Origin: JBMNRY01 sp050944915
GTDB taxonomy: Bacteria > Bacillota > Limnochordia > JAAZLZ01
Assembly (NCBI GenBank): GCA_050944915.1
Contig: JBMNRY010000115.1
Coordinates: 1 to 5,075 of the forward strand
Length of the DNA: 5,075 nt
Direction: 5' to 3'
This document shows positions 4,378-5,075 of the stretch, one piece after another. A program made the position numbers and the translations under genes. Numbering within the stretch: the first letter of the stretch is position 1; the number at the start of each line of letters is the position of its first letter. The notes under the pieces were generated by a model. That model did no database searches and had not been told where the DNA came from. It saw only the letters and a list, made by a program, of their open reading frames with translations.

Positions 4378-5075
4378 ATGGCCCTTAACACCATAATTCA
4401 GCAGTTGACCACCGGGCTGGCCATGGGCTGTATTTACAGCCTGGTCGCCCTGGGATACACCTTTATCTGGAACGCCGTCGGCATCATCAACCTGGCCCAG
4501 GGAGATTTCGTCACCATCGCCGCCTTTGCCTATGCCGCTACCTTTTCTAATCAATTGGGCTTGGGGTTTCTTCCAGCCCTGATTGCGGTCATCATGTTAA
4601 TGAGTACTTTCGGTATGAGCGCCGAGCGGGTTGTTTACAGCCCCCTCAAGGATGCCCACCCCCGCACGGTGATGTTAAGCACCCTAGCCCTGGGGATTCT
4701 CCTCTCGAACCTAGCTATTATCATCTGGGGTCCCTATCCCGTCACCACCGCGGGTCCCTTTGGCCAACGTCTAATCCGGGTGGGAGAAGTCAGTATCTCT
4801 ATGCAAAACTTATTCGTAATCTTGGTTACGTTAGTTCTCTTAGTGATCCAATGGTTGTTGTTTCAAAGGACAACCTTAGGAAAGACCATGCGAGCCGTAG
4901 CTCAGGATCGGGAAGCAGCCACATTGATGGGCATTGAAACCGATCGAACCATATCGATCACCTTTGCCTACAGTTCATCCCTTGCAGGCATCGCTGGAAT
5001 TCTGCTGGCACCGATTTTTATGGTCTCTGTCGATTTGGCCAGTGTCGGTATGAAGGGATTCGCCTCTTGTGTCAT
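4378..5075 (+). CDS. livH: Branched-chain-amino-acid-type ABC transporter permease (LivH family), partial
   Basis: The open frame of 232 codons runs off the right edge; LivH proteins are about 290-310 residues, so roughly three quarters are present. It forms one half of the inner-membrane channel, normally paired with LivM and driven by LivG and LivF. The N-terminus MALNTIIQQLTTGL leads into the first membrane helix (about 10-30). Then come the family hallmark INLAQGDF (37-44) and helices near 45-55, 63-79, 100-117 and 143-162. The cytoplasmic EAA-like coupling loop follows (GKTMRAVAQDREAATLMGI, 169-186), with a further helix near 192-215. The start is ATG 4378, preceded by AGGAGG. It lies 66 bases after the binding-protein gene, behind a terminator. 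Its substrate follows that of the binding protein and is not determined. Confidence 0.93.
   Translation, partial: MALNTIIQQLTTGLAMGCIYSLVALGYTFIWNAVGIINLAQGDFVTIAAFAYAATFSNQLGLGFLPALIAVIMLMSTFGMSAERVVYSPLKDAHPRTVMLSTLALGILLSNLAIIIWGPYPVTTAGPFGQRLIRVGEVSISMQNLFVILVTLVLLVIQWLLFQRTTLGKTMRAVAQDREAATLMGIETDRTISITFAYSSSLAGIAGILLAPIFMVSVDLASVGMKGFASCV

Noticed and set aside
3075..4394. Minus-strand frames opposite the substrate-binding protein
   Set aside because: They lack start signals and domains, while the plus-strand frame has a full signal peptide and family fold.

Overview
The window looks like chromosomal DNA of an anaerobic, mid-GC bacterium of the Bacillota (Clostridia-like) type. The signs are strong GGAGG-type ribosome binding sites, near-consensus sigma-A -10 boxes, a tRNA gene end with encoded CCA, a Crp/Fnr regulator paired with a membrane ferredoxin, and a branched-chain-amino-acid-type (LivJ/LivH) transporter. 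The species cannot be named from the sequence.

Left part (1 to about 1255). A minus-strand gene for a membrane-anchored extracytoplasmic sensor (double-Cache-like) runs off the left edge and is broken by a one-base frameshift in a C run (249-253 on the plus strand). A gene-poor stretch of about 400 bases follows. Its right end holds GGCAT motifs at exact 10-bp pitch and then the 3' part of a tRNA-Leu(CAG), from the anticodon arm to CCA, without the 5' half. This is the layout expected at the distal att site of an integrated element. The DNA to the left is then likely element (or its decayed remnant), and host DNA resumes at about 1256 with the tRNA's own terminator.

Middle part (1416-2773). 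Two divergent genes share an 80-base control region. On the minus strand is a small NapH/CcoG-like membrane protein with two [4Fe-4S] ferredoxin motifs. On the plus strand is a Crp/Fnr-family regulator. Between them lie two mirror-image TATAAT boxes and a perfect 18-bp palindrome. The palindrome is centred 41.5 bp upstream of the predicted minus-strand start point, the classic class II activator position, and falls just downstream of the predicted start point of the regulator. The simplest model is that the regulator activates the redox gene and represses itself.

Right part (2774-5075). A non-coding stretch of about 380 bases ends in an AT-rich region with two candidate promoters, then a transport operon. 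The first gene is a secreted LivJ/LivK-type substrate-binding protein. A strong intrinsic terminator follows, and then a LivH-type permease cut by the window end. LivM, LivG and LivF genes are expected beyond the edge. The terminator would let the binding protein be made in excess over the membrane components.

No CRISPR array, rRNA, complete insertion sequence or recombinase gene is visible.
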